The notes under the pieces were generated by a model. The model had not been told where the DNA came from. It ran no database searches and saw nothing but the letters and a program-made list of their open reading frames with translations. This document shows positions 44,359-53,843 of a DNA stretch of 64,000 bases, in pieces (position 1 is the stretch's first letter; each line of letters starts with the position of its first letter). This DNA is from Chryseolinea soli (GTDB lineage: Bacteria; Bacteroidota; Bacteroidia; Cytophagales; Cyclobacteriaceae), in assembly GCF_003589925.1 (NCBI RefSeq), contig NZ_CP032382.1, positions 1,550,001-1,614,000 on the forward strand. Reading direction: 5' to 3'. Both the position numbers and the translations under genes were made by a program.

Positions 44359-45195
44359 GTGACCAACTCGCTCTCCAAATACAGTAACCTTACCCAACGC
44401 ATCATCGCGGGCCTGTTGGGCTCGGCCGGCATCATCGCAGCGATCTGCTTTAGTCCATGGACCTATTGCCTGGTGTTTTTTATCATCTGCCTGTTCTCGC
44501 TGCTGGAGTTCTACAAACTGGCCGGACTCGATGGCGTGGTCCCTCAAAAGGTGTTTGGCACCTTCTGCGGGGTAGCCATTTACATGCTTTCCTTTTTTAT
44601 CGAAAAGGGCGACATCTCCTACCGGTATTATTTTCTGATCTTCCCGATCGTGTCGTGTGTATACATGATCAAGCTCTATAAAAAATTCGAGCGCAAGCCG
44701 TTCACCAATATTGCCTTCACTTTTCTCGGCATTTTTTATGTAGGCGTACCGTTCGCATTGCTCAACGTGGCGGTGTTTGTGGATGGTGCCTACAATTATG
44801 AGATCATCTTTGGCTGTCTCTTCATCTTGTGGGCCAGCGACACGGGGGCCTATTTTGCAGGAACATTTTTTGGCAAGCGAAAACTTTTCGAGCGCATCTC
44901 GCCAAAGAAATCGTGGGAAGGTTTTTTTGGTGGCGCTTTGCTGGCGCTGGCGTTTGTGTTTGGTATCGCCCACTACTTTCATACGCTTACGCAAATGCAG
45001 TGGGTCATCGTGGGGTTGATCATTATTATCGGCGGGACGTTCGGCGACCTGGTAGAGTCGTTGCTGAAACGCAGCATCGAGATCAAAGACTCCGGCGACA
45101 GCATCCCGGGACACGGCGGCTTCCTCGACCGCTTTGATGGGTTGTATATTTGTGCACCGTTCATTGTGGCCTATCTGGAGATCGTGCGGGCGTAG
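44359..45195 (+). CDS. cdsA: Phosphatidate cytidylyltransferase
   Basis: A protein of about 278 residues with eight hydrophobic segments and the CDP-DAG synthase signature near the C-terminus (GDSIPGHGGFLDRFDGLYICAPF) plus SDTGAYFAGTFFGKRKLFERISPKKSWEG before it. It makes CDP-diacylglycerol from phosphatidate and CTP, the entry point to all phospholipids. The GTG at 44359 (MTNSLSKYSNLTQR) is taken as start; an in-frame TTG lies at 44329. The psd gene for phosphatidylethanolamine is 3.6 kb downstream; pssA is not in the window. Confidence 0.94.
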   Translation: MTNSLSKYSNLTQRIIAGLLGSAGIIAAICFSPWTYCLVFFIICLFSLLEFYKLAGLDGVVPQKVFGTFCGVAIYMLSFFIEKGDISYRYYFLIFPIVSCVYMIKLYKKFERKPFTNIAFTFLGIFYVGVPFALLNVAVFVDGAYNYEIIFGCLFILWASDTGAYFAGTFFGKRKLFERISPKKSWEGFFGGALLALAFVFGIAHYFHTLTQMQWVIVGLIIIIGGTFGDLVESLLKRSIEIKDSGDSIPGHGGFLDRFDGLYICAPFIVAYLEIVRA

Positions 45196-45409
45196 AACGT
45201 TGTCTTTATTCGCGAGCGATCCTTTCACGCCATCGCAGGATCTTTCCTATTCGGCTTCTAAATTCATTTCGCGTCGCAGGATCATTCTATTTCCTGCGCA
45301 ACGCGCTCCCGCCCACTCTGACGATTATTTCGACACGCTTTCTTTTACCATAGGGTGAAAGGTTTTGATGGTTTTTTGTCGTAATATTTCCTCATTAAAT
45401 CCTTCGCTC

Positions 45410-47194
45410 ATGGAGAATGCGTTCTTTGTCAACAAGACTCCTTTTATAAAAGGCCGTCTTGCTCTCGCCCTATCCGTTGCTTTGCTCTTTTCAATCGTTG
45501 CCGTATACCAGCTTTCCACGCAAGTGTCGCCCTGGACGACGCTTCATGCGAAGGCACCACTCGTGCTGTTGCTGGAAATGCTCCCCGTATGGCTCATCCT
45601 TTTTCTGTTGTTTGCCACCAGCAAGCATTTCTACGACCGACGCCAGCAACAGGAAACTGAAACCAAAGATCACTTCGTAAAAAATGTTTCGGACATCATC
45701 CAAAAGATCAAATCCGGAGAATATAATGCTGACCGCGATGTGACGGGCGAACTCCTGCTGGACACTTCCCTCAGCGAGATCTACAAGAAATTCAAGACCG
45801 ATGCCGACAACGAACGCCACCGCAGCTGGGGCAATGAGGGGCTGGCCAGGTTTCGTGAGATCATGGGTTCCCACACGGAAATAAAAGCCCTGACCGATGC
45901 GTTCATCGCGCAGCTCATTCAATATGTCGACGCCAACCAAGGCGGCGTATTCATTCTGAACGCCGATCGCCACCTGGAGCTCTCCGCCTGCTATGCATTC
46001 GAACGAAAAAAATATTTGACAAAAACCGTTCTCCCCGGCGAAGGTTTGGTGGGCCAATGCTTCCTGGAAGGACATTCCATTTATCTCACCAAGGTGCCCG
46101 ACGATTACATCAACATCACCTCCGGCCTGGGCGCCGCCAATCCACAGTGCATTCTCCTGGTGCCCCTGAAAGTGAAAGAAGAAACGTTGGGCGTGATCGA
46201 ATTGGCTGCGTTCAAGCCCTTCAAAAAATATAAACTCGACCTCATCGAAAAAGCCGCCGAAGCCCTGGCGCAAAGCATCTCTACCGTGCGCGTGAGCGAA
46301 GACACCAAAAAATTGCTCGACAAATCCCTGAGCCGCGAGCGCGAAATGAAAGACCAGGAAGAGCGCATGCGTCAGAACATGGAGGAGCTTTATGTTACCC
46401 AGGAAGACATGCGCAAGGTGAACCTGGAAATGGAAGAGCTTTTCAAAGCCATCAACACGCTCACCGCCACGGCCGAGCTGAACCTCCAGGGCAACCTCAT
46501 CAAGTTGAACGACCGTCTCCTCCAAACCCTGCGTTTCACCGCGCAGGATCTCTATGGAAAGTCGTTCGACAGCCTGCTCACACCCGACGACCAGAATGTC
46601 CAAACGTTTGCCAATGCCTGGCGGGCGGTACAGGGTGGAAATTCCGCCGAGCACGTGTTCACCTTCCACGATTCGCAAAAGAATCAACATTGGTTGCGCA
46701 CCGGCTTCTACCCGCTGCAGGGCAACGCCGGTGTTGAGCGCATCCTGGTTTTTATCAACGACATCACCGAGATCAAGAACAAGGAGACCGAACTCGACAA
46801 GCTGAACGTTGCCATGGACGCCACGCGCAAAATGCTGATCCGCATCCTCAACGAGATCCCGCTCAAGGTCTTCCTCAAACAATACAATGGAAAATTCTTT
46901 GTGGTCAACGACGCCGTGTCGCGCTTTCACGGATTCGATTCCCCCGAAGGACTCATCGGCAAATCGGACTTCGATTTTTACAGTGCCAAAGATGCCTCCG
47001 ACTGGCTGGAGGCCGAGCACCAGATCATCGCCACCGGGCGAACCGAATACATTCACCCCGATGGCGGAAAAATATTGCACACCATAAAGATGCCCTTCCA
47101 CATCGATCCGTTAAATGAGATGGGAATCCTCGGCCTCCAGGCCGATGTGACCGAGTTGGAGACCCTGCGAAAAGAGAAAACGGACCGTGCATGA
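45410..47194 (+). CDS. Membrane-bound GAF-PAS-PAS sensor protein without output domain
   Basis: A 594-residue protein with two transmembrane helices (about 15-35 and 50-70) and a cytoplasmic helix. A GAF domain (about 150-285: ADRHLELSACYAFERKKYLTKTVLPGEGLVGQC, QCILLVPLKVKEETLGVIELAAF) precedes a coiled coil (about 300-340, REMKDQEERMRQNMEELYVTQEDMRKV) and two PAS domains (NGNL-like TATAELNLQGNLIKLNDRLL, then FLKQYNGKFFVVNDAVSRFHG). It ends soon after the second PAS with no kinase, cyclase, GGDEF or phosphatase domain. It may act through protein-protein contact or feed a separate kinase. The ATG at 45410 was preferred to one 45 bp upstream. The 214-bp spacer before it has no visible gene. Confidence 0.82.
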   Translation: MENAFFVNKTPFIKGRLALALSVALLFSIVAVYQLSTQVSPWTTLHAKAPLVLLLEMLPVWLILFLLFATSKHFYDRRQQQETETKDHFVKNVSDIIQKIKSGEYNADRDVTGELLLDTSLSEIYKKFKTDADNERHRSWGNEGLARFREIMGSHTEIKALTDAFIAQLIQYVDANQGGVFILNADRHLELSACYAFERKKYLTKTVLPGEGLVGQCFLEGHSIYLTKVPDDYINITSGLGAANPQCILLVPLKVKEETLGVIELAAFKPFKKYKLDLIEKAAEALAQSISTVRVSEDTKKLLDKSLSREREMKDQEERMRQNMEELYVTQEDMRKVNLEMEELFKAINTLTATAELNLQGNLIKLNDRLLQTLRFTAQDLYGKSFDSLLTPDDQNVQTFANAWRAVQGGNSAEHVFTFHDSQKNQHWLRTGFYPLQGNAGVERILVFINDITEIKNKETELDKLNVAMDATRKMLIRILNEIPLKVFLKQYNGKFFVVNDAVSRFHGFDSPEGLIGKSDFDFYSAKDASDWLEAEHQIIATGRTEYIHPDGGKILHTIKMPFHIDPLNEMGILGLQADVTELETLRKEKTDRA

Positions 47195-47357
47195 GAAAAG
47201 AAGCTGTAAACAAAATTTTCCACCACCGTTCCGGCCATCGGCAGAACAAAAATTCAATCCTTCAACGGATCACAAAATCTTGTAGCCCGCGGGTAGTTCC
47301 GGGACAAAACAAGCCTTGGTTTTTCCATCAAAAAGTCGGGGAAGAAATGAATTTAAT

Positions 47358-47365
47358 TAACTTTG
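47358..47365 (+). promoter_or_regulatory. -7 element of the glutamate dehydrogenase gene
   Basis: TAACTTTG is an exact TAnnTTTG match in the 284-bp spacer, 113 bp before the GDH ATG. No -33 element at proper spacing; it implies a leader of about 105 nt. Confidence 0.5.
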
Positions 47366-47478
47366 CAACCGTTTTCGGAAATGAATTTGATCTCCCCGTT
47401 CATCGTTCAGAAAAAAGACAAAACTCCGCACCAAAAAATAATCTAACTTCTCTATCGTAAACGCTCACCCCATTTTTT

Positions 47479-48753
47479 ATGGCATACATTGAACCGGCCC
47501 CGCTGAAAGACAAAGAGAATCCTTTTGAAGCCATGATGTCCAGATTCCAGGTAGCATCGCAGCTCCTGGGTCTCGAAGAAGAGATCTATAACGTATTGAA
47601 AAATCCGGCCCGGCAGGTGATCGTCTCCCTGCCCGTGACCATGGACGACGGCACGATAAAAGTATTCGAAGGCTACCGCGTCATCCATTCCACCATCTTG
47701 GGCCCCTCCAAGGGTGGCATCCGGTTCGACCCCGCAGTGAACCTCGACGAGGTGAAGGCCCTGGCCGCATGGATGACCTGGAAGTGCGCCGTAGTGGACA
47801 TCCCTTATGGCGGTGCCAAAGGCGGCGTGACTTGCAACCCGCGCGAGATGTCGGCCGGCGAAATCGAGCGCCTCATGCGCGCCTACACCCAGGCAATGGC
47901 CAGCGTGTTTGGCCCCGACAAAGACATTCCCGCACCCGACATGGGTACCGGCCCCCGTGAAATGGCCTGGTTGATGGACCAATATTCCCGTATCCAGGGC
48001 ATGACCACCCACGCGGTAGTAACGGGCAAGCCGCTGGTAATGGGCGGGTCGCTAGGACGCACGGAAGCCACCGGCCGCGGTGTGATGGTTTCGGCCATGG
48101 CGGCCATGGAGAAAATGAAGATCAACCCCTACAAAGCTACTTGCGCCGTGCAGGGCTTTGGCAACGTGGGCTCGTGGGCCGCACGCCTGCTACACGAACG
48201 CGGTCTGCTGGTGCAGTCGGTGAGCGACCTCTCCGGTGCTTACTACAACGCCAATGGCATCGACATCATGAAGGCCATCGAATACCGCGACAATAAAAAA
48301 GGCTCGCTCGATGGTTTTGAAGGCGCCGAAAAGATCAGCAACAACGACCTGCTCACCTTGCCGGTCGACCTGCTGGTGCCCGCCGCCACCGAAGACGTGA
48401 TCACCAGCTCTAACGCTCCCAATATCAAAGCAAAACTGATCGTGGAAGGCGCCAACGGCCCCACGTCGTCGCGCGCCGACAGCATCATCAATGAAAAAGG
48501 CATTGTGGTGGTGCCCGACATTCTCGCCAACGCCGGCGGGGTAACGGTTTCCTATTTCGAATGGGTGCAAAACCGCCTCGGCTACAAGTGGACGGCCGAC
48601 CGCGTGAACCGCCGCTCGGACCGGATCATGAAAGATGCCTTCACCAATGTTTACAAAACCGCCCAGGATTACAAGGTGCCCCTGCGCATCGCGGCCTATA
48701 TGGTGGCCATCGACAAAGTGTCGAAAACATACAAGTTCCGCGGCGGCTACTAG
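47479..48753 (+). CDS. gdhA: Glutamate dehydrogenase family enzyme (Glu/Leu/Phe/Val dehydrogenase)
   Basis: A 424-residue enzyme that interconverts glutamate and 2-oxoglutarate plus ammonia. Signatures: STILGPSKGGIRFDPAVN (substrate Lys region), DIPYGGAKGGVTCNPREMS (catalytic Lys in GGAKGG), DIPAPDMGTG (catalytic Asp), the NAD(P) fold AVQGFGNVGSWAARLL, and EGANGPT near the C-terminus. The 420-residue form is usual for NAD- or dual-specific GDH. It is monocistronic with a strong terminator. Confidence 0.93.
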   Translation: MAYIEPAPLKDKENPFEAMMSRFQVASQLLGLEEEIYNVLKNPARQVIVSLPVTMDDGTIKVFEGYRVIHSTILGPSKGGIRFDPAVNLDEVKALAAWMTWKCAVVDIPYGGAKGGVTCNPREMSAGEIERLMRAYTQAMASVFGPDKDIPAPDMGTGPREMAWLMDQYSRIQGMTTHAVVTGKPLVMGGSLGRTEATGRGVMVSAMAAMEKMKINPYKATCAVQGFGNVGSWAARLLHERGLLVQSVSDLSGAYYNANGIDIMKAIEYRDNKKGSLDGFEGAEKISNNDLLTLPVDLLVPAATEDVITSSNAPNIKAKLIVEGANGPTSSRADSIINEKGIVVVPDILANAGGVTVSYFEWVQNRLGYKWTADRVNRRSDRIMKDAFTNVYKTAQDYKVPLRIAAYMVAIDKVSKTYKFRGGY

Positions 48754-48786
48754 TTGGTGCGATTCCCAATTTAGCCTTAACTTTAC

Positions 48787-48819
48787 GAGCAAGCTTTTAA
48801 CAGGCTTGCTCATTTTTTT
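48787..48819 (+). terminator. Intrinsic terminator of the glutamate dehydrogenase gene
   Basis: Stem gagcaagc (48787-48794) / gcttgctc (48804-48811) with a 9-nt loop followed by seven T, ending 25 bp before the psd start. Confidence 0.9.
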
Positions 48820-48843
48820 AAAGATCATTTAACCAGACCGATC

Positions 48844-49503
48844 ATGACGATACACCGCGAAGGCCGTACTTTACTTTTTGTCCTCTTGTTGATTCTTTTC
48901 GCCCTGAATTGGGCAGTGGCCTACTACATGCCCGGCAACGCGGCGGTGCAAAACACAGTGATCGGCGTCAGCATTATCTTCTATCTCATCATCCTTCAGT
49001 TCTTCCGCATCCCCCTCTTCAAGGTACAGCAGAACGAAAACCAAGTGCTGGCACCGGCCGACGGCAAAGTGGTGGTGATCGAAGAGACCGAGGAGACCGA
49101 ATATCTGAAAGGCAGGAGAAAGCAGGTGTCCATTTTCATGTCGCCGGTGAACGTGCACATCAATCGCATGCCCGTGGGCGGCATCATCAGCTATTTTGCC
49201 TACCATCCCGGCAAATACCTCGTGGCCTGGCACCCCAAATCCAGCACGGAAAACGAACGGACCACCGTGGTAGTGAAAATGAAAGACGGCGTGGAGATCC
49301 TCTTCCGCCAGATCGCCGGCGCACTCGCCCGCCGCATCAAGTGGTATGTGAAACAAGATCAGCAGCTGCAGCAGGGCGACGAATTCGGGTTCATCAAATT
49401 CGGCTCCCGCGTCGACATTTATCTTCCGTTGGACGCAAAGGTCACGGTGAAGATCGGCGATGTTACAAAGGGTGGCAAGACGGTGCTGGCCGAGCTAAAA
49501 TAA
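48844..49503 (+). CDS. psd: Phosphatidylserine decarboxylase (short archaetidylserine-type)
   Basis: A 219-residue protein with an N-terminal hydrophobic hairpin (TLLFVLLLILFALNWAVAYYM; TVIGVSIIFYLIILQFF) and the PSD core: VLAPADGKVVVIEE, IFMSPVNVHINRMPVGG, YHPGKYLVAWHPKSSTENER. The self-cleavage site is FGSRVDIYLP, where the Gly-Ser bond is cut to give the pyruvoyl subunit. The short form lacks the longer N-terminus of E. coli Psd. It makes phosphatidylethanolamine, using phosphatidylserine derived from the CdsA product. A terminator 25 bp upstream means that it needs its own promoter. Confidence 0.93.
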   Translation: MTIHREGRTLLFVLLLILFALNWAVAYYMPGNAAVQNTVIGVSIIFYLIILQFFRIPLFKVQQNENQVLAPADGKVVVIEETEETEYLKGRRKQVSIFMSPVNVHINRMPVGGIISYFAYHPGKYLVAWHPKSSTENERTTVVVKMKDGVEILFRQIAGALARRIKWYVKQDQQLQQGDEFGFIKFGSRVDIYLPLDAKVTVKIGDVTKGGKTVLAELK

Positions 49504-49749
49504 TTTCGCTTCCCGGACTATTCGCACCGATGTAAGATGTGAGCATTTACTACACGGAACCTGTACAATTTCAGGTGTATTTTTACCGTTGTATCGATGC
49601 ATTGCAGACCCTTGATTTCCCCAAAGTAGCTCGTAGAAATTTAAGTGATGGCCTAACACTCGTTTATCCTTTTATTCTCGCTACTTTTAAAACTCCATTG
49701 TTCTGTTATTCATCCGCAAAGACTCAAGACAAAAGATCCATAACAACAC

Positions 49750-50883
49750 ATGAGAACTGCCAACAGCATCAGATTTTCATCTAACCGGGCCGATTTTTTC
49801 TCCACCCTGAACCGCCGCGTAAACGACTATTTCAAAAGCAATAACATTAGCCGTTATGCCAATGCGGAAATGAAAGTGAAGACGGTTTTCATGTATGCGC
49901 TCTATTTTGTTCCCTACGTTCTGTTACTTACCGGTACCGTTGTCAACGGCTGGGGTATGTGGGGGTTGGCCGCCATCATGGGTTTTGGCATCGCGGGCAT
50001 CGGCCTGTCGGTTATGCACGATGCGAACCACGGCGCCTATTCCAACAAGGGGTGGGTGAACAACCTGATGGGCTATTCGCTGAATGTGATCGGCGCCGGC
50101 GCCTTTAACTGGAAAGTGCAACACAACGTGCTGCACCATACCTATACGAACATTCACGATGTGGACGAAGACATCAGCCCGCGCGGCATTCTCCGCATGA
50201 CGCCGCACAGCGCCTATAAAGCCATCCACAAGTTCCAATACCTCTATGCCTGGTTCTTCTATGGATTGATGACCATCGTTTGGGTATTCCATAAAGACTT
50301 CGCCCGCCTCACCCGTTATCAAAAAGACGGTATGGTGAAAAAACAGAAGGCCAATGTAGTGGCCGAGTGGGTCATCCTGGTCGCGACGAAAACGATCTAC
50401 TTCGTTTATATCCTGGTCATTCCCATGGTGGTGATGGACATCACCTGGTGGCAGTGGCTGATCGGCTTCACCACCGCACATTACATCGCAGGCTTCATCC
50501 TGGCCGTTATCTTCCAGCCGGCTCACGTGATCGACGGATCGGAATTTCCGCTGCCCGATGATGAAGGCAACATGGAGAACTCCTGGGCTATACACCAATT
50601 GCATACCACCACGAATTTTGCCAACAAGAATCGTCTTCTATCCTGGTATGTAGGTGGTTTGAATTTCCAGGTGGAGCATCACCTGTTCCCGAATGTTTGC
50701 CATGTTCACTACCGGCATATCTCTAAGATCGTAAAGGCAACTGCCGAGGAGTTTGGACTGCCTTACAAAGCAGAGCCAACGTTTCGGGGAGCGTTGTTGG
50801 GTCATGCTAAATTGCTGAAGGACTTGGGTAAGCGTCCGGTACCCGCAGCGGAACCGGCGTTTGCGATTGCGAATGCGCAATAA
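49750..50883 (+). CDS. Membrane fatty-acid desaturase (acyl-lipid/acyl-CoA, front-end-like)
   Basis: A 377-residue di-iron desaturase with four membrane spans. The three His boxes are HDANHG (about residue 97), HNVLHHTYTN and QVEHHLFPNVCHVHY, the last with the Q-x-x-HH form found in delta-5/6 and linoleoyl-CoA-type desaturases, but without a fused cytochrome b5. It introduces a double bond into acyl chains and probably adjusts membrane fluidity, in line with the nearby cdsA and psd. The 246-bp spacer before it holds no credible gene. Confidence 0.9.
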   Translation: MRTANSIRFSSNRADFFSTLNRRVNDYFKSNNISRYANAEMKVKTVFMYALYFVPYVLLLTGTVVNGWGMWGLAAIMGFGIAGIGLSVMHDANHGAYSNKGWVNNLMGYSLNVIGAGAFNWKVQHNVLHHTYTNIHDVDEDISPRGILRMTPHSAYKAIHKFQYLYAWFFYGLMTIVWVFHKDFARLTRYQKDGMVKKQKANVVAEWVILVATKTIYFVYILVIPMVVMDITWWQWLIGFTTAHYIAGFILAVIFQPAHVIDGSEFPLPDDEGNMENSWAIHQLHTTTNFANKNRLLSWYVGGLNFQVEHHLFPNVCHVHYRHISKIVKATAEEFGLPYKAEPTFRGALLGHAKLLKDLGKRPVPAAEPAFAIANAQ

Positions 50884-51021
50884 GAAAATTGGAAATCAAA
50901 AATTAAAGTGTTGCCATAGGGCTTTTTGAAACTAATCCATTCGTCGTGCCCAAAACGTCGAATGAAGAACAAAAACTTAAAGCTGATTTCATCACGTCAT
51001 CGTCGCAAAACCATTCTGCCG

Positions 51022-51414
51022 CTATTCATTTTGTAATCGATTAAGTCTTTCTTCGTAAGCCTTTACGTGATGCGGAAATTCGTCTTCGTAAAATGGATAA
51101 GCGATCCCGAAAATCGTCAGCTCAGACGGATAGGTGTTGGTCGCAAATACATCACCATCAAGTCCCCTTATTTCATTCCCTTTATCGTCCGCTACTTTTA
51201 AATTCGGTATTGCACAACAAATCATTTTATCATCAGCATAGTCCGTAAAGGTTATTTTATTTGTTTCACAGTAAGATTTGAAAAAATCGTAGGGAGTCGC
51301 GATGTCGATAAAGCTAATTTCTCCAAAGACAACACCCATAGGCGGGTCACCGTATTCAAGTTTGGTCGTCCCAATTTTCTTGTCGTCCAGTAATATATTG
51401 TAAATTTTGTCCAT
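51022..51414 (-). CDS. Uncharacterised 130-aa protein of the accessory island
   Basis: A soluble 130-residue protein (MDKIYNILLDDKKIGTTKLEYGDPPMGVVFG; later ELTIFGIAYPFYEDEFPHHVKAYEERL). I do not recognise a named domain. The start is well formed and the codon pattern consistent. The size, acidity and position at the edge of a row of similar genes fit the immunity-protein style. First gene of an eight-gene, same-strand AT-rich array. Confidence 0.65.
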   Translation of the reverse strand: MDKIYNILLDDKKIGTTKLEYGDPPMGVVFGEISFIDIATPYDFFKSYCETNKITFTDYADDKMICCAIPNLKVADDKGNEIRGLDGDVFATNTYPSELTIFGIAYPFYEDEFPHHVKAYEERLNRLQNE

Positions 51415-51571
51415 GCAATTTTAAATAATTACAAATCTGAAGATTCAATCATATTTTAGAGTTATCTCCACTTTTCTTAATTCCCAGCAACCTAAACAGT
51501 CAGCTTTCGCGAGTGAAGCATTCATGATGATTATCAAAAGAAAGTTAGATGCTCTCATGTTGTTCGTGGAA

Positions 51572-51841
51572 TTAGTGATAAACCTTTGATCTCAGTTTTG
51601 CCCACAATAAAGTCAAAAGTCTTACTGCACCTCTGAAAATTAAATAGACCACAAAGCTCGCTACAAGAATTACGATCACTAAAATTGCCCATGTGACTGC
51701 AGGGGGATAAATTGTCGTGTGCCAACCGGGAAGAATTGAAAATGCGGCGTCGCTTGTTCCAAGTTTCACCGCCACATATCCAGCAAGAATTGTTAATAGT
51801 CCTGCCAACGCCAGCAATACGATTTTCTCTCCTTTACTCAT
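51572..51841 (-). CDS. Small two-helix membrane protein (89 aa)
   Basis: An 89-residue protein with two hydrophobic helices: LLALAGLLTILAGYVAVKLG and WAILVIVILVASFVVYLIFRG, and a basic C-terminus (RLLTLLWAKLRSKVYH). No recognised family. It is likely an inner-membrane protein of the island array. Confidence 0.6.
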   Translation of the reverse strand: MSKGEKIVLLALAGLLTILAGYVAVKLGTSDAAFSILPGWHTTIYPPAVTWAILVIVILVASFVVYLIFRGAVRLLTLLWAKLRSKVYH

Positions 51842-51930
51842 CTGTCCTATCTCTGTTGTTCCTTGGGCGGTGGCTACGTCCGACAGTGCGCCATCAACGA
51901 TCGGTTATCACAACTTCTTGTAAGGGGGCA

Positions 51931-52548
51931 CTAATCGCTCTCAGCCATTTTATTAACCTTCGGTTGAATGATCCAAATACCAATCGGGTAAAACCAAATC
52001 ATAAAAAATTCTCCTACGAAGTCCGAAAACGTAGTTTCCCGCTGAAGCTCAACTGTCTTAAATGTCTTGGCTACAAAATAATTACAGTAAAAAATACAGA
52101 ACATTACAAAAAAATGCAAAGGAAAAATAATCCCTATCATACTTCCTATGAGCCCAATATTGGGTTTGCCGCCGTTCTCGATCATGACAGGCAAAGCGCT
52201 CATCATCATCGAAATACCGACGGAGAACAATAGCAGGTAAACAATTGGAATAAAAAAGAAGATTTTAAACTTTGTCGTTTTCATTTTAACGCCAGCAGGA
52301 ACCTTATCCTGAAGTCCCATAGCAATCGACCAAATCCAACCAAAAAGTGTTCCCATGAATAGGATCATCAGCACAGGAATGAATTTAAAGAAATTAAATA
52401 TTTCAGATGGATCGGGAGGTTGCGTTCCACCAGCAATACTCGCAAACATTGTCCCCATCATAACAAATTGAAAAATCATCGGTATCCCAAAGGTCAGCAA
52501 GAACAAATGCCAATGTTTTGCTTTTAAAAATGTCTGTGTAATTGTCAT
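51931..52548 (-). CDS. Uncharacterised integral membrane protein (205 aa)
   Basis: A 205-residue protein with four or five hydrophobic segments (HLFLLTFGIPMIFQFVMMGTMF; FIPVLMILFMGTLFGWIWSIAMG; IFFFIPIVYLLLFSVGISMMM; GLIGSMIGIIFPLHFFVMFCIFY) and a C-terminal segment ending WIIQPKVNKMAESD. No named family recognised; membrane proteins of this kind are common among immunity and phage-defence cargo. It is AT-rich compared with the flanking housekeeping genes. Confidence 0.65.
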   Translation of the reverse strand: MTITQTFLKAKHWHLFLLTFGIPMIFQFVMMGTMFASIAGGTQPPDPSEIFNFFKFIPVLMILFMGTLFGWIWSIAMGLQDKVPAGVKMKTTKFKIFFFIPIVYLLLFSVGISMMMSALPVMIENGGKPNIGLIGSMIGIIFPLHFFVMFCIFYCNYFVAKTFKTVELQRETTFSDFVGEFFMIWFYPIGIWIIQPKVNKMAESD

Positions 52549-52607
52549 GTGTTATCTTGATTGGTCTATTACAAAATTCCTACGCGCCCGGTGTTATGCA
52601 TTGCTTT

Positions 52608-53327
52608 TCATATTGCAAACCCAATTTTGAAGAGAACTACTTTCTTCTTTCTCAGTTTGTCCTTCAATGCTTTGTACTCGGCTTGGACAGCATCCCACTT
52701 ACGCTCTCTCATAAGTTTGCCTGCCTCGACTAAAAAATCATTCTTCAATTTCTCCAGGTCGGCCTGCTTGTATTCCTGAGAATAGCTTATCATCCAGTAT
52801 TCGTCCGCGCTGTCACTTTGGCCATTTCCAAAGGCGATTGTCGCCAGTGGCCTGGTTTGAAGTAAATCAATCTCGGTTTTGTTCAACTCTGTAATTACCG
52901 TAGGGTAAATGCCATTCCAGTAATACCCCTCCTTTTCATCTGCAACATCGCAATTATTACAGACCGTATAGGAAACTACTTTGGCTTCTTTGATTTCTTT
53001 CTTTGGAATCCTCATGCTCTCGTCAGCAGCATCAAAGTGAAACTCACATTTTTCCCTCCCGTAGTTTGTCGTTGGGAATTTAAGTTGTCTTATGTTTTTA
53101 AAAACATATAAAGTGTCGGACCGGATGATTTTGTTTAAGTAGTCAAGGAACGAAATGTCCTGAAATTGAAATTTCGTTTCGTAACTTCCGGCGTACACAA
53201 ACCCCCTTATTTTTTGCCCACTCGTTAATTGAATGTCGACGTCATACTTAACGCAATTTCCAGCGTCGGAAAATGCTTTTTCAAAAAGCCCAAATGTTAA
53301 TAGTAAAATTATATACGAGTGTCTCAT
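52608..53327 (-). CDS. Uncharacterised exported protein (239 aa)
   Basis: A protein of about 239 residues with a signal peptide (MRHSYIILLLTFGLFEKAFS) and a mostly beta mature part (VDIQLTSGQKIRGFVYAGSYETKFQFQDISF), a Cys pair C-N-N-C in TVCNNCDVADEKEG, and a Lys-rich C-terminal helix. The frame is open 21 codons further upstream, but the ATG at 53327 starts the signal peptide. Not a recognised domain. Confidence 0.65.
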   Translation of the reverse strand: MRHSYIILLLTFGLFEKAFSDAGNCVKYDVDIQLTSGQKIRGFVYAGSYETKFQFQDISFLDYLNKIIRSDTLYVFKNIRQLKFPTTNYGREKCEFHFDAADESMRIPKKEIKEAKVVSYTVCNNCDVADEKEGYYWNGIYPTVITELNKTEIDLLQTRPLATIAFGNGQSDSADEYWMISYSQEYKQADLEKLKNDFLVEAGKLMRERKWDAVQAEYKALKDKLRKKKVVLFKIGFAI

Positions 53328-53386
53328 AACGTCACCAAAGAATAACAGCACCACTAAATATTTACTTACCGACTCATAATGTGCAA

Positions 53387-53797
53387 TCACTTATAATGTA
53401 CAATGCTCATTACCTCAGCATTTCTCGAGTCCGGAATGATCTCAAATCCTCCGCCGGCGTCGTAACGCTTCGGTAGCGAACCTGATATAAACCAATAGTC
53501 ATCTATTTTATGAACTCCGTAAGGTCTTTCACTCAAAATTTGCTCTTTTCCATATATCTCAAACAATATGGGTTCGACAATTTTTACCGCGGTCTCACCT
53601 GTAGTTATTAGAATCCTGGTCTGATGAACCTTTGCCCGAGACGTTTTGCTCGTGTCCATCACGACCTCTTTAACTCTTTTTTCCGCAAACTCAACTGGAA
53701 GACCAACCCGCCATGGAGCTTTGTGATAATTGACGGTCGCTGTAAGTCCAAGAGCAAAGATTAGCCCGAAAATATATAGTTTATAGTTCACTTTCAT
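53387..53797 (-). CDS. NTF2-fold immunity protein (YbbC/YhhH-like)
   Basis: A 136-residue protein with an N-terminal membrane anchor or signal (LYIFGLIFALGLTATV) and the conserved block AVKIVEPILFEIYGKEQILSERPYGV, DDYWFISGSLP and GGGFEIIPDSRNAEVMSIVHYK. This is the pattern of the NTF2-fold immunity family (Imm-NTF2-2, related to YbbC/YhhH), which neutralises polymorphic toxins. No toxin gene lies next to it, so it is an orphan immunity gene in this window. Confidence 0.78.
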   Translation of the reverse strand: MKVNYKLYIFGLIFALGLTATVNYHKAPWRVGLPVEFAEKRVKEVVMDTSKTSRAKVHQTRILITTGETAVKIVEPILFEIYGKEQILSERPYGVHKIDDYWFISGSLPKRYDAGGGFEIIPDSRNAEVMSIVHYK

Positions 53798-53801
53798 TTC
53801 T

Positions 53802-53812
53802 TGCGCTATAGC
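53802..53812. repeat. 11-mer TGCGCTATAGC at a cassette border (copy 1)
   Basis: TGCGCTATAGC lies 5 bp upstream of the NTF2-fold immunity gene start. An identical 11-mer occurs at 55351. It contains the palindrome GCTATAGC. Confidence 0.5.
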
Positions 53813-53843
53813 ATCCTCCGTTTTTCAATTCTACTTGTTGCCC

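Noticed and set aside
45491..47101. 536-codon open frame antisense to the GAF-PAS sensor
   Set aside because: The sense frame has clear transmembrane, GAF and PAS domains; the long antisense frame is a GC-driven shadow.
49539..49784. 81-codon open frame upstream of the desaturase
   Set aside because: Overlaps the desaturase start in another frame, low complexity, no domain; more likely the promoter leader.
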